NCBI GenBank assembly: GCA_018057825.1
Contig: JAGPCY010000045.1
Coordinates: 1-64,000, forward strand
From: Kofleriaceae bacterium
GTDB taxonomy: Bacteria > Myxococcota_A > Polyangia > Haliangiales > Haliangiaceae
DNA: 64,000 nt
Reading direction: 5' to 3'
Shown here piece after piece: positions 1 through 11,626 of the stretch. The first letter of the stretch is position 1. Each line of letters begins with the position of its first letter. The position numbers and the translations under genes were made by a program. The notes beneath the pieces are model-generated. The model was not told the origin of the DNA and did no database searches. It saw nothing but the letters and a program-made list of their open reading frames with translations.

Positions 1-77
1 TTGAACTCTGGCTTGAAGGTTCGCCGCCGACGCGGCAGCTTGGAAGGAGACGAAGTGCTCATGGATGCCTCGCTCAT
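1..77 (-). CDS. IS3-type transposase OrfA, N-terminal fragment cut by window edge
   Basis: On the minus strand an ATG at 77-75 opens a frame that runs off the left edge after 25 codons. The readable residues end in RRRRTFKPEFK. A basic run followed by [RK]-x-[FY]-[ST/K]-P-E-F-K is the usual start of IS3/IS911-family OrfA proteins, the helix-turn-helix subunit that binds the element ends before the frameshifted OrfAB transposase acts. A second ATG at 62-60 could be the true start. About 25 bp upstream lies a sequence resembling an IS3-family terminal repeat, which supports the call. Only the N-terminus is visible, so subfamily and integrity cannot be judged. It could also be an IS66-type accessory OrfA. 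Confidence 0.6.
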   Translation of the reverse strand, partial: MSEASMSTSSPSKLPRRRRTFKPEF

Positions 78-125
78 CTTGACGGTGGTCGGATGGCGGG
101 TGTCCAGAAAATCGGGGCAGGCTCA
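1..125 (-). mobile_element. Right-hand visible end of an IS3-family-like insertion sequence
   Basis: The element occupies the left edge of the window and reads leftward. Its probable terminus lies at 101-125. On the minus strand this starts TGA and contains GCCCCGATTTTCTGGACACC, very like IS3-group inverted repeats. The transposase frame begins 24 bp inside. The other end and any target duplication are outside the window. The element stops directly against the (CCCGAT/GTCCGA)-rich end of repeat tract 1, so it appears to have inserted into or beside that tract. Confidence 0.55.
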
Positions 126-206
126 GGATCGGGGTCGGGAATCGGGATCGGGGATCGGATCGGACTCGGCCTCGGTCTCCGCCTCCGCCTCCGCCTCCGC
201 CTCCGC
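121..206 (-). repeat. Hexamer repeat tract 1 (GGCGGA / GACCGA / CCCGAT units)
   Basis: Read on the minus strand, the tract starts right after the TAG stop of the VOC gene. It goes through GCGGAG units, then ACCGAG/GCCGAG, then CCGAT/CCCGATC units before meeting the IS end near 125. The order of unit types is the same as in tract 2 (11627-11872). No coding signature is credible here: each frame gives only low-complexity dipeptides. Confidence 0.9.
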
Positions 207-605
207 CTACTCCTTCCCCGTCGGGCGCTCGTAGACCACGGCCTCGAGTCGATAGCCATCCGGATCGATCACGAACGCGGTGTAGTACGACGGGTCGTAC
301 GTCGGGCGGGTGCCCGGCGGCCCGTCGTCGATCGCGCCGTGGGCGAGCGCGGCGGCGTGGAAGGCGTGCACCTGCGCGGGCTCGGTGGCGCGGAAGGCCA
401 GGTGAAAACGGGGCAGGACCGGCGGCCCGCCATCGCGCACAGGCAAGATCGCGAAGGGCGGCTCGCCGGCGAAGCCCGGCGGTCCGTAGGCGACGTGGCG
501 CTCGTTGCGCGACCGCGCGACGTAGCCGAGCGGCGCGAGCACCGCGTCGTAGAACCGCGCCGAGCGCTCGAGGTCGGTCACGCCGATCGACAGGTGATGG
601 AGCAT
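207..605 (-). CDS. VOC family (glyoxalase/dioxygenase-fold) protein
   Basis: Vicinal-oxygen-chelate superfamily protein of 132 aa, a single-domain size normal for the family. It begins MLHHLSIGVTDLERSARFYD, the typical first beta-alpha-beta of the fold with a metal-ligand His, and carries the family end signature FVIDPDGYRLEAV, in which the Glu is the usual second-module ligand. Start chosen at the ATG at 605 because it sits directly before the conserved first strand; an adjacent ATG at 608 or an upstream one at 644 would only add a tail. Substrate unknown; members include glyoxalase I-like enzymes, extradiol dioxygenases and antibiotic-binding proteins. Its TAG stop abuts hexamer tract 1. 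Confidence 0.85.
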   Translation of the reverse strand: MLHHLSIGVTDLERSARFYDAVLAPLGYVARSRNERHVAYGPPGFAGEPPFAILPVRDGGPPVLPRFHLAFRATEPAQVHAFHAAALAHGAIDDGPPGTRPTYDPSYYTAFVIDPDGYRLEAVVYERPTGKE

Positions 606-660
606 CATCAGGGCGAGCATCGACCCCACGTCGACCCACGGCAAGCCGCCCTCAGATCCT

Positions 661-693
661 CAAACCGGTCTCAAACCGGTCTCAAACCGGTCA
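661..693. repeat. Three tandem copies of an 11-bp unit (CAAACCGGTCT)
   Basis: CAAACCGGTCT is repeated three times in direct tandem. On the minus strand the copies span the last codons (TGLRPV) and the TGA stop of the alpha/beta hydrolase gene. The unit contains the palindrome ACCGGT. It probably reflects slippage at the gene end; no function is evident. Confidence 0.85.
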
Positions 694-1495
694 CCGCGGT
701 CAGGGCGGCCGCCACGTACTCGACGACCGCGGCCGGCGCGTCGAGGTGCAGCCAGTGGCCGGCGCCGGCGATCACCTGGGTCGTGACCGCGGCCGGGGCC
801 TGGGCCAGGCGCGCGAGGTCGGCGGCGCTGACGGTTTCTCCGCGCTCGGCCACGACCATCGTGATCGGCCCGGTGGGCGCCAGGACGAGCGGCCACAGAT
901 CGGCGGCGTAGTAGTCGAGGAGCAGCGCCCGCACCGCCGCCAGGTCGAGGCCGAGCACGAGGGCGTCACCGTCGGGGCGGAGGTTCATGGCCAGCCACTG
1001 CGCCAGCGGTCGGGTGTGGCCCCGCGCGATCATCGCGGCCACGAAGTCCTCGCGGCGACCATGGCGATGATCGAGGGCGACCAGGGAGTCCCACACCGCG
1101 CGCACGCCGTTGCCCGGCGCATCCCACGCCGCCGGGCGCGCGCTCGGGGTCGAGTCGAGGATGATCCGGTGGGCCAGCTCGGTCTGGGCCAGGACGACCT
1201 TGCCGCCGAACGAGTGACCGGCGGCGGCGACCACTGGCGCCCCACCGGCCGCCAGGGTCGCGAACAGCGCGCGCAGATCGTCGGCGCACGCGAGGACGGT
1301 GTGCGGCGGAGCCCCGACGCTCGATCGCCCGTGCAGGCGCAGGTCGACCAGGACCGCGCCCCAGCCGGGGCAGGCCTCGACGACCTGGCGCGCGATCGCC
1401 CGCCAGTTACCGCCGCTGCCGTAGATGCCGTGGGTGAACGCGACCAGCCGGGTGGCGTCGGCTGGCCCGACCCGCTCGTGGTGCAGCGCGGCCAC
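671..1495 (-). CDS. Alpha/beta hydrolase
   Basis: 274-aa serine hydrolase of the alpha/beta fold, probably cytoplasmic since no signal peptide is seen. An oxyanion-hole motif HGIYGSGGNWR lies near residues 22-32, the nucleophile elbow GHSFGG at 93-98 (Ser95), and a late GAGHWLHLD supplies the catalytic His. Closest in layout to YbfF/epoxide-hydrolase-like esterases of about 255-290 aa; the real substrate is unknown. The start is taken as the GTG at 1495-1493, which overlaps the TAG stop of the upstream lipoprotein gene (TAGTG), indicating translational coupling. The C-terminus runs into an 11-bp tandem repeat, so the last residues may vary between strains. Confidence 0.85.
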   Translation of the reverse strand: MAALHHERVGPADATRLVAFTHGIYGSGGNWRAIARQVVEACPGWGAVLVDLRLHGRSSVGAPPHTVLACADDLRALFATLAAGGAPVVAAAGHSFGGKVVLAQTELAHRIILDSTPSARPAAWDAPGNGVRAVWDSLVALDHRHGRREDFVAAMIARGHTRPLAQWLAMNLRPDGDALVLGLDLAAVRALLLDYYAADLWPLVLAPTGPITMVVAERGETVSAADLARLAQAPAAVTTQVIAGAGHWLHLDAPAAVVEYVAAALTAVTGLRPV

Positions 1496-1971
1496 TAGAA
1501 CGCCGCCTCGACGCCCTTGTGCTTGGCGACCAGATCGATGAGGTAGTTCGCGAGGTCGAGGACGTCCTGATCCTTGGTCCGCCGCGACACCTGCACCGAG
1601 ATCAGATCGTGGCCGCCCTCGCCAGCCTCGCGCAGGCGCAGGATCACGGTGCCGTTGTCCGGATCGGGCTTGCCCTTCTTGCGGCCGCCGACGTCGACCA
1701 GATCGATCAGCTTCCACAAGGTCCGCCGCTCTTTCGACGACAGCTCGATCGTCCCGAGATCGTCGGGCTCGCTGCCCTCGACGACCGCGACCCACAGCGA
1801 GTTGCCGCGGGTGCGGAAGGTCCACTCGGTCCCGTCGGGCTTGGTGCTCACGAACTCGAAGGATCGGCCGTTGACCTCGCCGCGGGGATCGTCGGAGACT
1901 CGCTTGTCAGGGGCGCTGCAGCCAGCCAGCGCCGCGACCAGAAGCAGGACGATGACGCGCACCCTTCGCAT
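1495..1971 (-). CDS. Putative lipoprotein
   Basis: 158-aa lipoprotein. A short basic N-terminus and hydrophobic stretch end in the lipobox AALAGC (Cys18), so it should be exported and lipidated. The mature part starts with a region reading RSFEFVSTKPDGTEWTF and has alternating beta-strand-like segments; no named domain is recognised. It overlaps the downstream hydrolase by one base and is probably cotranscribed with it. Its ATG (1971) lies inside the 5' end of the plus-strand LamG lipoprotein gene, whose ATG is at 1952, so the two divergent coding regions share about 20 bp. A GTG at 1962 is an alternative start but would not remove the overlap. Confidence 0.75.
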   Translation of the reverse strand: MRRVRVIVLLLVAALAGCSAPDKRVSDDPRGEVNGRSFEFVSTKPDGTEWTFRTRGNSLWVAVVEGSEPDDLGTIELSSKERRTLWKLIDLVDVGGRKKGKPDPDNGTVILRLREAGEGGHDLISVQVSRRTKDQDVLDLANYLIDLVAKHKGVEAAF

Positions 1972-2836
1972 TCGAGCAGGTCTCGGCCACGCCGTCAAAG
2001 CCGCGGTGGTCCTGGGCTCGCTCGCGGTAGCCGGCTGTGGGTTCTCCCCGAGCGGGACCGGTGGGGACGGCGGCAGCGACGACGACGCCCCCGACCGCGA
2101 CGGACCGGCCGGCGACGACGGCGGGCCCGACGGTCCGCCGACCGCGCCCGACGCCGGCCCCGACGCTCCGACCCCGTCGACGTTCTGCCAGGACGACAGC
2201 GCCAACCTGGTGGTGTGTCTGACCTTCGACGACGGCACCGCGGCCAACCAGGCGAGTGGCCGTCCCCAGCCGGCGAGCGCCATGATCTCGCCGCGGGTCG
2301 GCCGGGTCGGGCAGTCCGCCGGCTTCGACGCCATCGACGATGTCCTGTGGTTCGACGAGGCCGGCGACTTCGACTTCACCGGCGACTTCGCGATCGAGAT
2401 GTTCGTCTACTACAGCCAGGATCCGCCCACCAGCGGTAACCCCGACGACCGCCGGCTCGGCCTGATCGACAACAACAACCAGTACTCGATGTTCCTGGGC
2501 TGGCACCAGGTGGGCGCCGCCGGGCCCGACCTGGTCACGCCGTACTGCAACGCCGGCGGCACGGTGTGGGGCGCGCCGATCGTCCGCGACACCTGGAACC
2601 ACGTCGCCTGCGTCCGGACCGCGGGCATGCTCATGATCTACACCAACGGCTTCCTCGGCGAGTCGCGCACCGCCTCGCCGCCCGGCACGACCGGCACCAA
2701 CGGCCTGGTCCTGGCCCAGGACGGCGACGCCAACCCGACGGTGCTGAGCGACCCGTTGATGGGCGGGCTCGACGAGGTTCGGATCTGGCGCACCGGCCGG
2801 ACGCCGGTCGAGATCTGGAACGCGGCGCACCGGTGA
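1952..2836 (+). CDS. LamG/ConA-like lectin-domain lipoprotein
   Basis: 294-aa exported lipoprotein with lipobox LAVAGC (Cys29), followed by GFSPSG and a long Asp/Gly/Pro-rich linker to about residue 75. The rest is a jelly-roll concanavalin A-like (LamG) domain: a CLTFDDG opening, FDFTGDFAIEMFVYY, a WNHVACVR strand, LMIYTNGFLG, and the typical ending GGLDEVRIWRTGRTPVEIWN. Such domains bind carbohydrate or mediate surface adhesion. The start ATG overlaps the divergent lipoprotein gene. The TGA stop overlaps the GTG of the next gene (GTGA). A paralogue with the same CGF-x-PSG beginning lies at 3588-4460. Ligand unknown. Confidence 0.85.
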   Translation: MTRTLRIRAGLGHAVKAAVVLGSLAVAGCGFSPSGTGGDGGSDDDAPDRDGPAGDDGGPDGPPTAPDAGPDAPTPSTFCQDDSANLVVCLTFDDGTAANQASGRPQPASAMISPRVGRVGQSAGFDAIDDVLWFDEAGDFDFTGDFAIEMFVYYSQDPPTSGNPDDRRLGLIDNNNQYSMFLGWHQVGAAGPDLVTPYCNAGGTVWGAPIVRDTWNHVACVRTAGMLMIYTNGFLGESRTASPPGTTGTNGLVLAQDGDANPTVLSDPLMGGLDEVRIWRTGRTPVEIWNAAHR

Positions 2837-3525
2837 CCGCGGCGCTGGTCGACGCCCTCGCCCACGGCTGCGCCGCCGCCGGCTTCGATCTGTGCGCGTC
2901 CGGCGTGGTCGCCGACTATAACGTCCGGGTTCCGGACAACCTGCGCCTGCCCGACTTCGGGCGTCCGCAGGCGCTGGTCGTGCTGGTCGGCAACACCGCG
3001 GCGCTGTGGCCACGGTTCCAGGCCGCGCTGACCGACCCGCGGTTGGCGGCCGCCGCCCACCCCCTCGACAGCTACGCCGCCGCCACCATCACCGCCGCGG
3101 TCGACGCCGCCGCCGGCGACCTGCGCCGCGAGCTGCGCTTCGCCCCCGAGCCGCCGCCCCGGCGGGTGGCGCTGCAGCGCCTGGCCGAGGCCACCGGGCT
3201 GGCCGCGATCGCGCCGAGCCACCTGGCGATCCACCCGGTGTACGGCTCGTGGTTCGGCCTGCGCGCCGCGATCGTCCTCGACGTCGATGGCGAGCCGGCG
3301 ACGCCCGCGCCGCGGCCGGCCTGCGACTGCGCGATCGGTTGTGGCCCGGCGATGGCGCGCGCGATGGCCGCGGGGCCGCCGCGCGACGGCCGCGAGCTGC
3401 GCGATCGCTGGCGCCTGTGGTTGGCGGTGCGCGACGCCTGCCCGGTCGGCCGCGGCCATCGCTACGGCGACGATCAGCTCACGTATCACTACACCGGCGA
3501 CCGCACGCGCCTCCGCCCCACCTAG
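2833..3525 (+). CDS. MMACHC/CblC-like cobalamin-processing protein
   Basis: 230-aa protein whose order of motifs follows human MMACHC (CblC), the B12 chaperone that removes the upper axial ligand of cyano- or alkylcobalamins. A LVVLVGNTAALWPRF strand is followed by a TDPR...HPLDSY stretch, then IHPVYGSWFGLR (133-144; the human counterpart reads IHPRFGGWFAIR), and a late YGDDQLTYHYTGDRTR like the human YSEEQKAYFST segment. Unlike the human protein it has a CDCAIGCG cysteine cluster near residue 168, recalling the metal-binding segments of the related QueG-type reductases. GTG start overlaps the TGA of the LamG gene. A PduO-type adenosyltransferase is encoded at 49292. Family call from motif comparison only. 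Confidence 0.7.
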   Translation: MTAALVDALAHGCAAAGFDLCASGVVADYNVRVPDNLRLPDFGRPQALVVLVGNTAALWPRFQAALTDPRLAAAAHPLDSYAAATITAAVDAAAGDLRRELRFAPEPPPRRVALQRLAEATGLAAIAPSHLAIHPVYGSWFGLRAAIVLDVDGEPATPAPRPACDCAIGCGPAMARAMAAGPPRDGRELRDRWRLWLAVRDACPVGRGHRYGDDQLTYHYTGDRTRLRPT

Positions 3526-3587
3526 ACGGCGTTCAAGCCGTTCGGTGCGCTGGCGATCGCCCTCGCGGCTGTCGTACCGTCGTGGCA

Positions 3588-4460
3588 ATGCGCGCGCTCG
3601 TGGGGTCCTTGCTGTTCGTCGCCGCCTGCGGCTTCAACCCGAGCGGTCAGGGGACTGGTGACGACGGCGGCGCCGAGGACGGGGCGAGCGAGGACGCTGC
3701 CGCACTGGACGGCGCGCCCCCGACCATCGATGCCGCGCCGACGCCGATCGACGCCGCGATGCCGATCGATGCCGCGACGCCGATCGACGCCCCGGCGCCG
3801 GATCCGTTCTGCACCGACACGGGCCTCCAGGCCTGCTTCCGCATGAACCACGGCAGCGGCGCGCCGGTCGACGGCCACAGCCCACCCCTGGGCAGCGTCC
3901 GGGCCGACGGCGCCAACTACCTCCCCGGCTGCGCCAACCGCGGCACTGCCCTCGACCTCGGCGCCGGGGTCTTCGTGCGCACCGCCGAGCCGGCGAACTA
4001 CACCGGCGAGTTCACGGTGTCGGCCTGGGTCAAGCTCGACGGCCCGCTGCCGCCAGTCGGCAGCGAGCGTCGGTTCTGGTTCGACGCCCAGGACGAGTGG
4101 GGCCTGTCGTACACCCCGCAGGCCGGCGGGAGCGTCTCGGTGCAGTGCCTGGTGGTGCTGGAAAACGACGACGTCGACACCGCGACCGCGACCTTGGTCA
4201 ACGCCACGAGCTGGCACCACGTGGCCTGCTCCTTCGACGCCGATCACCTGCGGCTGTTCATCGACGGCGTGAAGGTCGATGACACCAACACGGCCAACGA
4301 GCCGCTGCTCAACGTCACGACCAATGGCGTCCAGGTCGGCCGCGACGGCATCGATCAGGCGGGCGGCTTCGTCGACGGGCTGATCGACGACGTGCGGCTG
4401 TGGAACCGCCGCGTCCCCGACGGCGAGATCGCCGCCGCGGCGGCGACCGGCTGCCTGTAG
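3588..4460 (+). CDS. LamG/ConA-like lectin-domain lipoprotein (paralogue)
   Basis: 290-aa lipoprotein with lipobox FVAAC (Cys14) and the same CGF-x-PSG start as the protein encoded at 1952-2836. A linker rich in Asp, Ala, Pro and Ile (PIDAA-type repeats) reaches about residue 75. The LamG-type sandwich shows TGEFTVSAWVKLDG, SWHHVACSFDADHLRLFIDG and the ending DGLIDDVRLWNRRVPDGEI. The N-terminus is unambiguous because the ATG at 3588 starts directly before the signal peptide. Probably a surface or outer-membrane-anchored carbohydrate-binding protein. The 62-bp gap upstream separates it from the CblC-like gene, so cotranscription is possible. Confidence 0.85.
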   Translation: MRALVGSLLFVAACGFNPSGQGTGDDGGAEDGASEDAAALDGAPPTIDAAPTPIDAAMPIDAATPIDAPAPDPFCTDTGLQACFRMNHGSGAPVDGHSPPLGSVRADGANYLPGCANRGTALDLGAGVFVRTAEPANYTGEFTVSAWVKLDGPLPPVGSERRFWFDAQDEWGLSYTPQAGGSVSVQCLVVLENDDVDTATATLVNATSWHHVACSFDADHLRLFIDGVKVDDTNTANEPLLNVTTNGVQVGRDGIDQAGGFVDGLIDDVRLWNRRVPDGEIAAAAATGCL

Positions 4461-4493
4461 CGCCCGCTGGTTGTCGCGGCGCGCCGGCCCGGA

Positions 4494-4505
4494 TACTGTA
4501 TATCC

Positions 4506-4513
<8 letters not shown>
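4494..4513 (+). promoter_or_regulatory. Candidate LexA (SOS) box overlapping the lhr start codon
   Basis: TACTGTATATCCGTGCAGTC contains CTG-N10-CAG and agrees at 15 of 20 positions with the Escherichia coli SOS consensus. It also fits 14 of the first 16 positions of the Myxococcus xanthus LexA consensus as I recall it (CTRHAMRYBYGTTCAG). The GTG start at 4506-4508 is inside the site. Repression by steric block is the inference; no footprint is available. Confidence 0.45.
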
Positions 4514-8971
<4,458 letters not shown>

Positions 8972-8975
<4 letters not shown>

Positions 8976-9391
8976 CCCCGCCCGCCTCCGCCCCGCCAGG
9001 CTCCGCTCCGCCGCCGTCCCGCCGGTTCGCGCTGGTGTTCGTGGTCGGCTTCATCGCGCTCCAGCTCGTGCTGCCGCTGCACTACTACCTGGTGCGGCGC
9101 GATCGCCACGACGAGCGCTTCGCGTGGCGGATGTTCTCGTCGACTCGCATGTTGCGCTGCGCGGTCGAGTTCCGGATCGACGATCGTCCGGTCGAGCTCG
9201 CCGCCACCTTCCACGACGCCTGGATCGCGCTGGCCAGCCGCGGCCGGCGCGTGGTGATCGAGGCCATGGGCGCCAAGCTGTGCCGCGCGCATCCCGGCAG
9301 CGCGGTGATCGCGCGCCTGCGCTGCACGCCGGTGCGCGGCGAGCCGTACCCGGTCGGCGGCTTCGACCTGTGCTCGATCCCCCGCCTGTAG
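8972..9391 (+). CDS. Small membrane protein resembling the post-HTTM segment of vitamin K-dependent carboxylases
   Basis: 139 aa. A Pro/Ser/Ala-rich N-terminus precedes one transmembrane helix (about residues 14-36, ALVFVVGFIALQLVLPLHYY). Then comes LVRRDRHDERFAWRMFSS, closely matching the element that follows the helical bundle in bacterial gamma-carboxylase homologues (LxxLLPLRHxLYPGxxxWxxxGxRFSWRMM, recalled). The remainder is a small soluble beta-rich portion ending in FDLCSIPRL. The gene begins at a GTG overlapping the lhr stop and lies 10 bp before the HTTM gene. I infer that the two encode one split carboxylase-like unit; the normal family has both parts in one chain. No direct evidence for carboxylase activity. 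Confidence 0.65.
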
Positions 9392-9401
9392 CGAGCGACC
9401 C

Positions 9402-10964
9402 ATGGCCAAGCGCACCCGCTCGTCTCGCCGCCCTGCCCCCGCCGCGCCGTCCGTCACCGCCGCGGCGGACCCGGCCGCGCCGGCCCCGCCCCCGACCCCG
9501 CCACCGCCCCGACCGCCCGTCGCCGCCGCGGGCTGGGGCCTGCCGCGCAGCTTCGACCTCGACCTGCCGTGGTCGACCTGGGTCCTGTTCCGCGTCGTCT
9601 TCTTCGCGCTGCACAGCGTCGACGCGGTCCTCCAGCTCGCCCACGCCCCGCGCTACGGCGCCGGTGGCTTCAACGTCAGTCAGCTCCCGTTCGAGCTCGT
9701 CCCGGCGCCGACCCGCGCCGGCCTGACCTTCGTCTACGGCCTGCTCGCGATCGTCTTCGCGCTGTGCGCCGCCGGGGTCGCGCTCCGCGTCCTGGTGCCG
9801 CTGGCGGCCGCGCTGTACGGCTACGCCTACTTCGTCAGCCAGCTCGACTCCTATCAGCACCACTACCTGATGTTCCTGGTGCTGGTGGTGCTGGCCTTCG
9901 TGCCGAGCGCGCCGACCGAACGCCCGCCGGGGCGCCCGCCGCGCCTGCGCTCCTGGGCGCTGCGCTTGTTCCTGGTCCAGCTCGGGATCCTCTACCTGTG
10001 GGCCGCGGTGGCCAAGATCGATCCGCCGTGGCTCGACGGCACGCTCCTGCGCTGGCAGATCGAAGGCGATCTCGATCCGGCCACGCCGTCGCGCGCCGGC
10101 TCGGCGCTGGTGCGGTGGGCAGCGACCACGCTGGGCTTCGGGTTCCTCGCCCATGCGATCCTGGCGGTCGAGCTGGTGCTGGCGATCGCGATCTGGCAGC
10201 GCCGCTGGTGGTACGTCGCGCTGCCGCTCGGCGTCGGCCTCCACGCCGGGATCGAGCTGGTCGATCTCGACATCGGGCTGTTCTCGTACTTCATGATCGC
10301 CAGCTACCTCCTGGTCGCCCCCGAGCGCGCGCTGGCGCCCCTCGCCGACGCCGCCGCCCGCGCGACCGCGCCGCTCGCGCGTCTGCCGATCCTGGCGGTC
10401 GCCGTCGGCGGTGCGGTGATCGCGACCCTCGGCCTGCTCCTGGTCGCGCGGCACCCGCTGCCCCTCGGCGGGGTCGCCGCGGTCGGCGCCGCGATCATCA
10501 TCATCGCCGCCGCGATCGCCGGCCGGACCGGCGGCGTCCGCGCGATCGCCGGTCGCCTCGCCGCGGGGGCCGCGGCCGCCGCCGTGATCCCGCTGGTCCT
10601 GGCCTCGACCGACGTCGCCCAGGACCACTTCCGCACCTGGGCCGGGGCCTCGCGCCGCCTGAAGCTGCCGACCGAGCGCGCCGCGTATGAGGGCCTGCTC
10701 GCCGTCGAGCCGTCGTCGGACTACGCCCACTACTACCTCGGCATGCTCGACCACCAGGCCGGTCGCTTCGACGCCGCGATCGCGCACTTCGCGGCCGCCC
10801 AGCGGAGCGCGCCGACCCGCGAGCGCAGCTACCTGGGCGAGGCCGACAGCCAGCTCGCGCGCGGCGATCGCGCCGCCGCCCGGGCCGCCCTCGAGCGCGG
10901 CCTGGCCCACCTGCCCGGTCACCCGGCCCTCACCGCCCGCCTGGGCGCCGTCGGCGCGCCGTGA
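9402..10964 (+). CDS. HTTM-domain (vitamin K-dependent carboxylase-like) membrane protein with C-terminal TPR
   Basis: 520 aa. A Pro/Ala-rich cytoplasmic tail (1-45) is followed by a multi-helix HTTM bundle. Its signature QLGILYLWAAVAKIDPPWLDG aligns with the human GGCX segment around AGVKKLDADW; Lys205 falls on the GGCX Lys218 position, the proposed active-site base. Two or three further hydrophobic helices follow (about 325-415). The last ~95 residues form two TPR-like helix pairs (YAHYYLGMLDHQAGRFDAAI). Bacterial HTTM proteins are mostly uncharacterised; some are vitamin K carboxylase/epoxidase homologues. It lies between the small RFAWRMF protein and nth, whose GTG overlaps its stop. The TPR tail is unusual for the family. 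Confidence 0.8.
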   Translation: MAKRTRSSRRPAPAAPSVTAAADPAAPAPPPTPPPPRPPVAAAGWGLPRSFDLDLPWSTWVLFRVVFFALHSVDAVLQLAHAPRYGAGGFNVSQLPFELVPAPTRAGLTFVYGLLAIVFALCAAGVALRVLVPLAAALYGYAYFVSQLDSYQHHYLMFLVLVVLAFVPSAPTERPPGRPPRLRSWALRLFLVQLGILYLWAAVAKIDPPWLDGTLLRWQIEGDLDPATPSRAGSALVRWAATTLGFGFLAHAILAVELVLAIAIWQRRWWYVALPLGVGLHAGIELVDLDIGLFSYFMIASYLLVAPERALAPLADAAARATAPLARLPILAVAVGGAVIATLGLLLVARHPLPLGGVAAVGAAIIIIAAAIAGRTGGVRAIAGRLAAGAAAAAVIPLVLASTDVAQDHFRTWAGASRRLKLPTERAAYEGLLAVEPSSDYAHYYLGMLDHQAGRFDAAIAHFAAAQRSAPTRERSYLGEADSQLARGDRAAARAALERGLAHLPGHPALTARLGAVGAP

Positions 10965-11626
10965 CGACGCGGGCCGACAAGGCCGCGCGGATCGCGGCCA
11001 TCCTCGACGAGCACTTCCCGGCGCCCGGCATCCCGCTCGACCACGGCGACCCGTTCCAGCTCCTGGTCGCGGTGGCGCTGTCGGCCCAGACCACGGATGC
11101 CCGGGTCAACCTGGTGACGCCGGCCTTGTTCGCGGCCGCGCCCGACGCCGCGGCCATGGCCACGCTGCCGGTCGCCGAGATCCTCGGGCACATCCGCACC
11201 TGCGGCCTGGCGCCGACCAAGGCCAAGAACCTGCGCGCCCTGGCCGAGGCCCTGGTCCGCGACCACGGCGGCGCGGTGCCGCGCGACTTCGCCGCGCTCG
11301 AGGCGCTGCCGGGGGTCGGTCACAAGACCGCGTCGGTGGTGATGGCCCAGGCCTTCGGGGTCCCGGCGTTTCCCGTCGACACCCACATCCACCGGCTGGC
11401 CGCGCGTTGGGGGCTGTCGAGCGGCGCCGACGTCGCCACCACCGAGCGCGATCTCAAGCGGCTGTTTCCCGAGGCGCGCTGGAACCTGGCCCACCTCCAG
11501 ATCATCTACTTCGGCCGTCGCTACTGCCCGGCTCGCGGACATGAGGTCGCGGCCTGCCCGATCTGCGCGTGGGCGATGTCGGCGGCCCGAGTGAAACGCG
11601 AGCGCGGAGCAGGGACGAGCCGGTAG
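10961..11626 (+). CDS. nth: Endonuclease III (DNA glycosylase/AP lyase)
   Basis: 221-aa base-excision-repair enzyme removing oxidised pyrimidines. The helix-hairpin-helix LPGVGHKTA (116-124) carries the catalytic Lys122, and PVDTHIHRL contains catalytic Asp140; the length fits the family. The [4Fe-4S] loop is abnormal. Only Cys189, Cys199 and Cys202 remain in a C-x9-C-x2-C pattern, in place of C-x6-C-x2-C-x5-C, and no fourth Cys follows, so the cluster may be absent or differently ligated. GTG start overlaps the stop of the HTTM gene, so it is probably read from the lhr-HTTM transcript. Its TAG stop abuts hexamer tract 2. Confidence 0.92.
   Translation: MTTRADKAARIAAILDEHFPAPGIPLDHGDPFQLLVAVALSAQTTDARVNLVTPALFAAAPDAAAMATLPVAEILGHIRTCGLAPTKAKNLRALAEALVRDHGGAVPRDFAALEALPGVGHKTASVVMAQAFGVPAFPVDTHIHRLAARWGLSSGADVATTERDLKRLFPEARWNLAHLQIIYFGRRYCPARGHEVAACPICAWAMSAARVKRERGAGTSR

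Noticed and set aside
1..234. Plus-strand 77-codon frame at the left edge
   Set aside because: It runs through the IS end and the hexamer tract and ends in Ser-Ala dipeptides; the minus strand carries the recognisable transposase start.
661..693. Triple CAAACCGGTCT as a regulatory site
   Set aside because: It lies at the 3' end of a gene and has the signature of a short slippage repeat; no symmetry beyond ACCGGT and no related copies noticed elsewhere.
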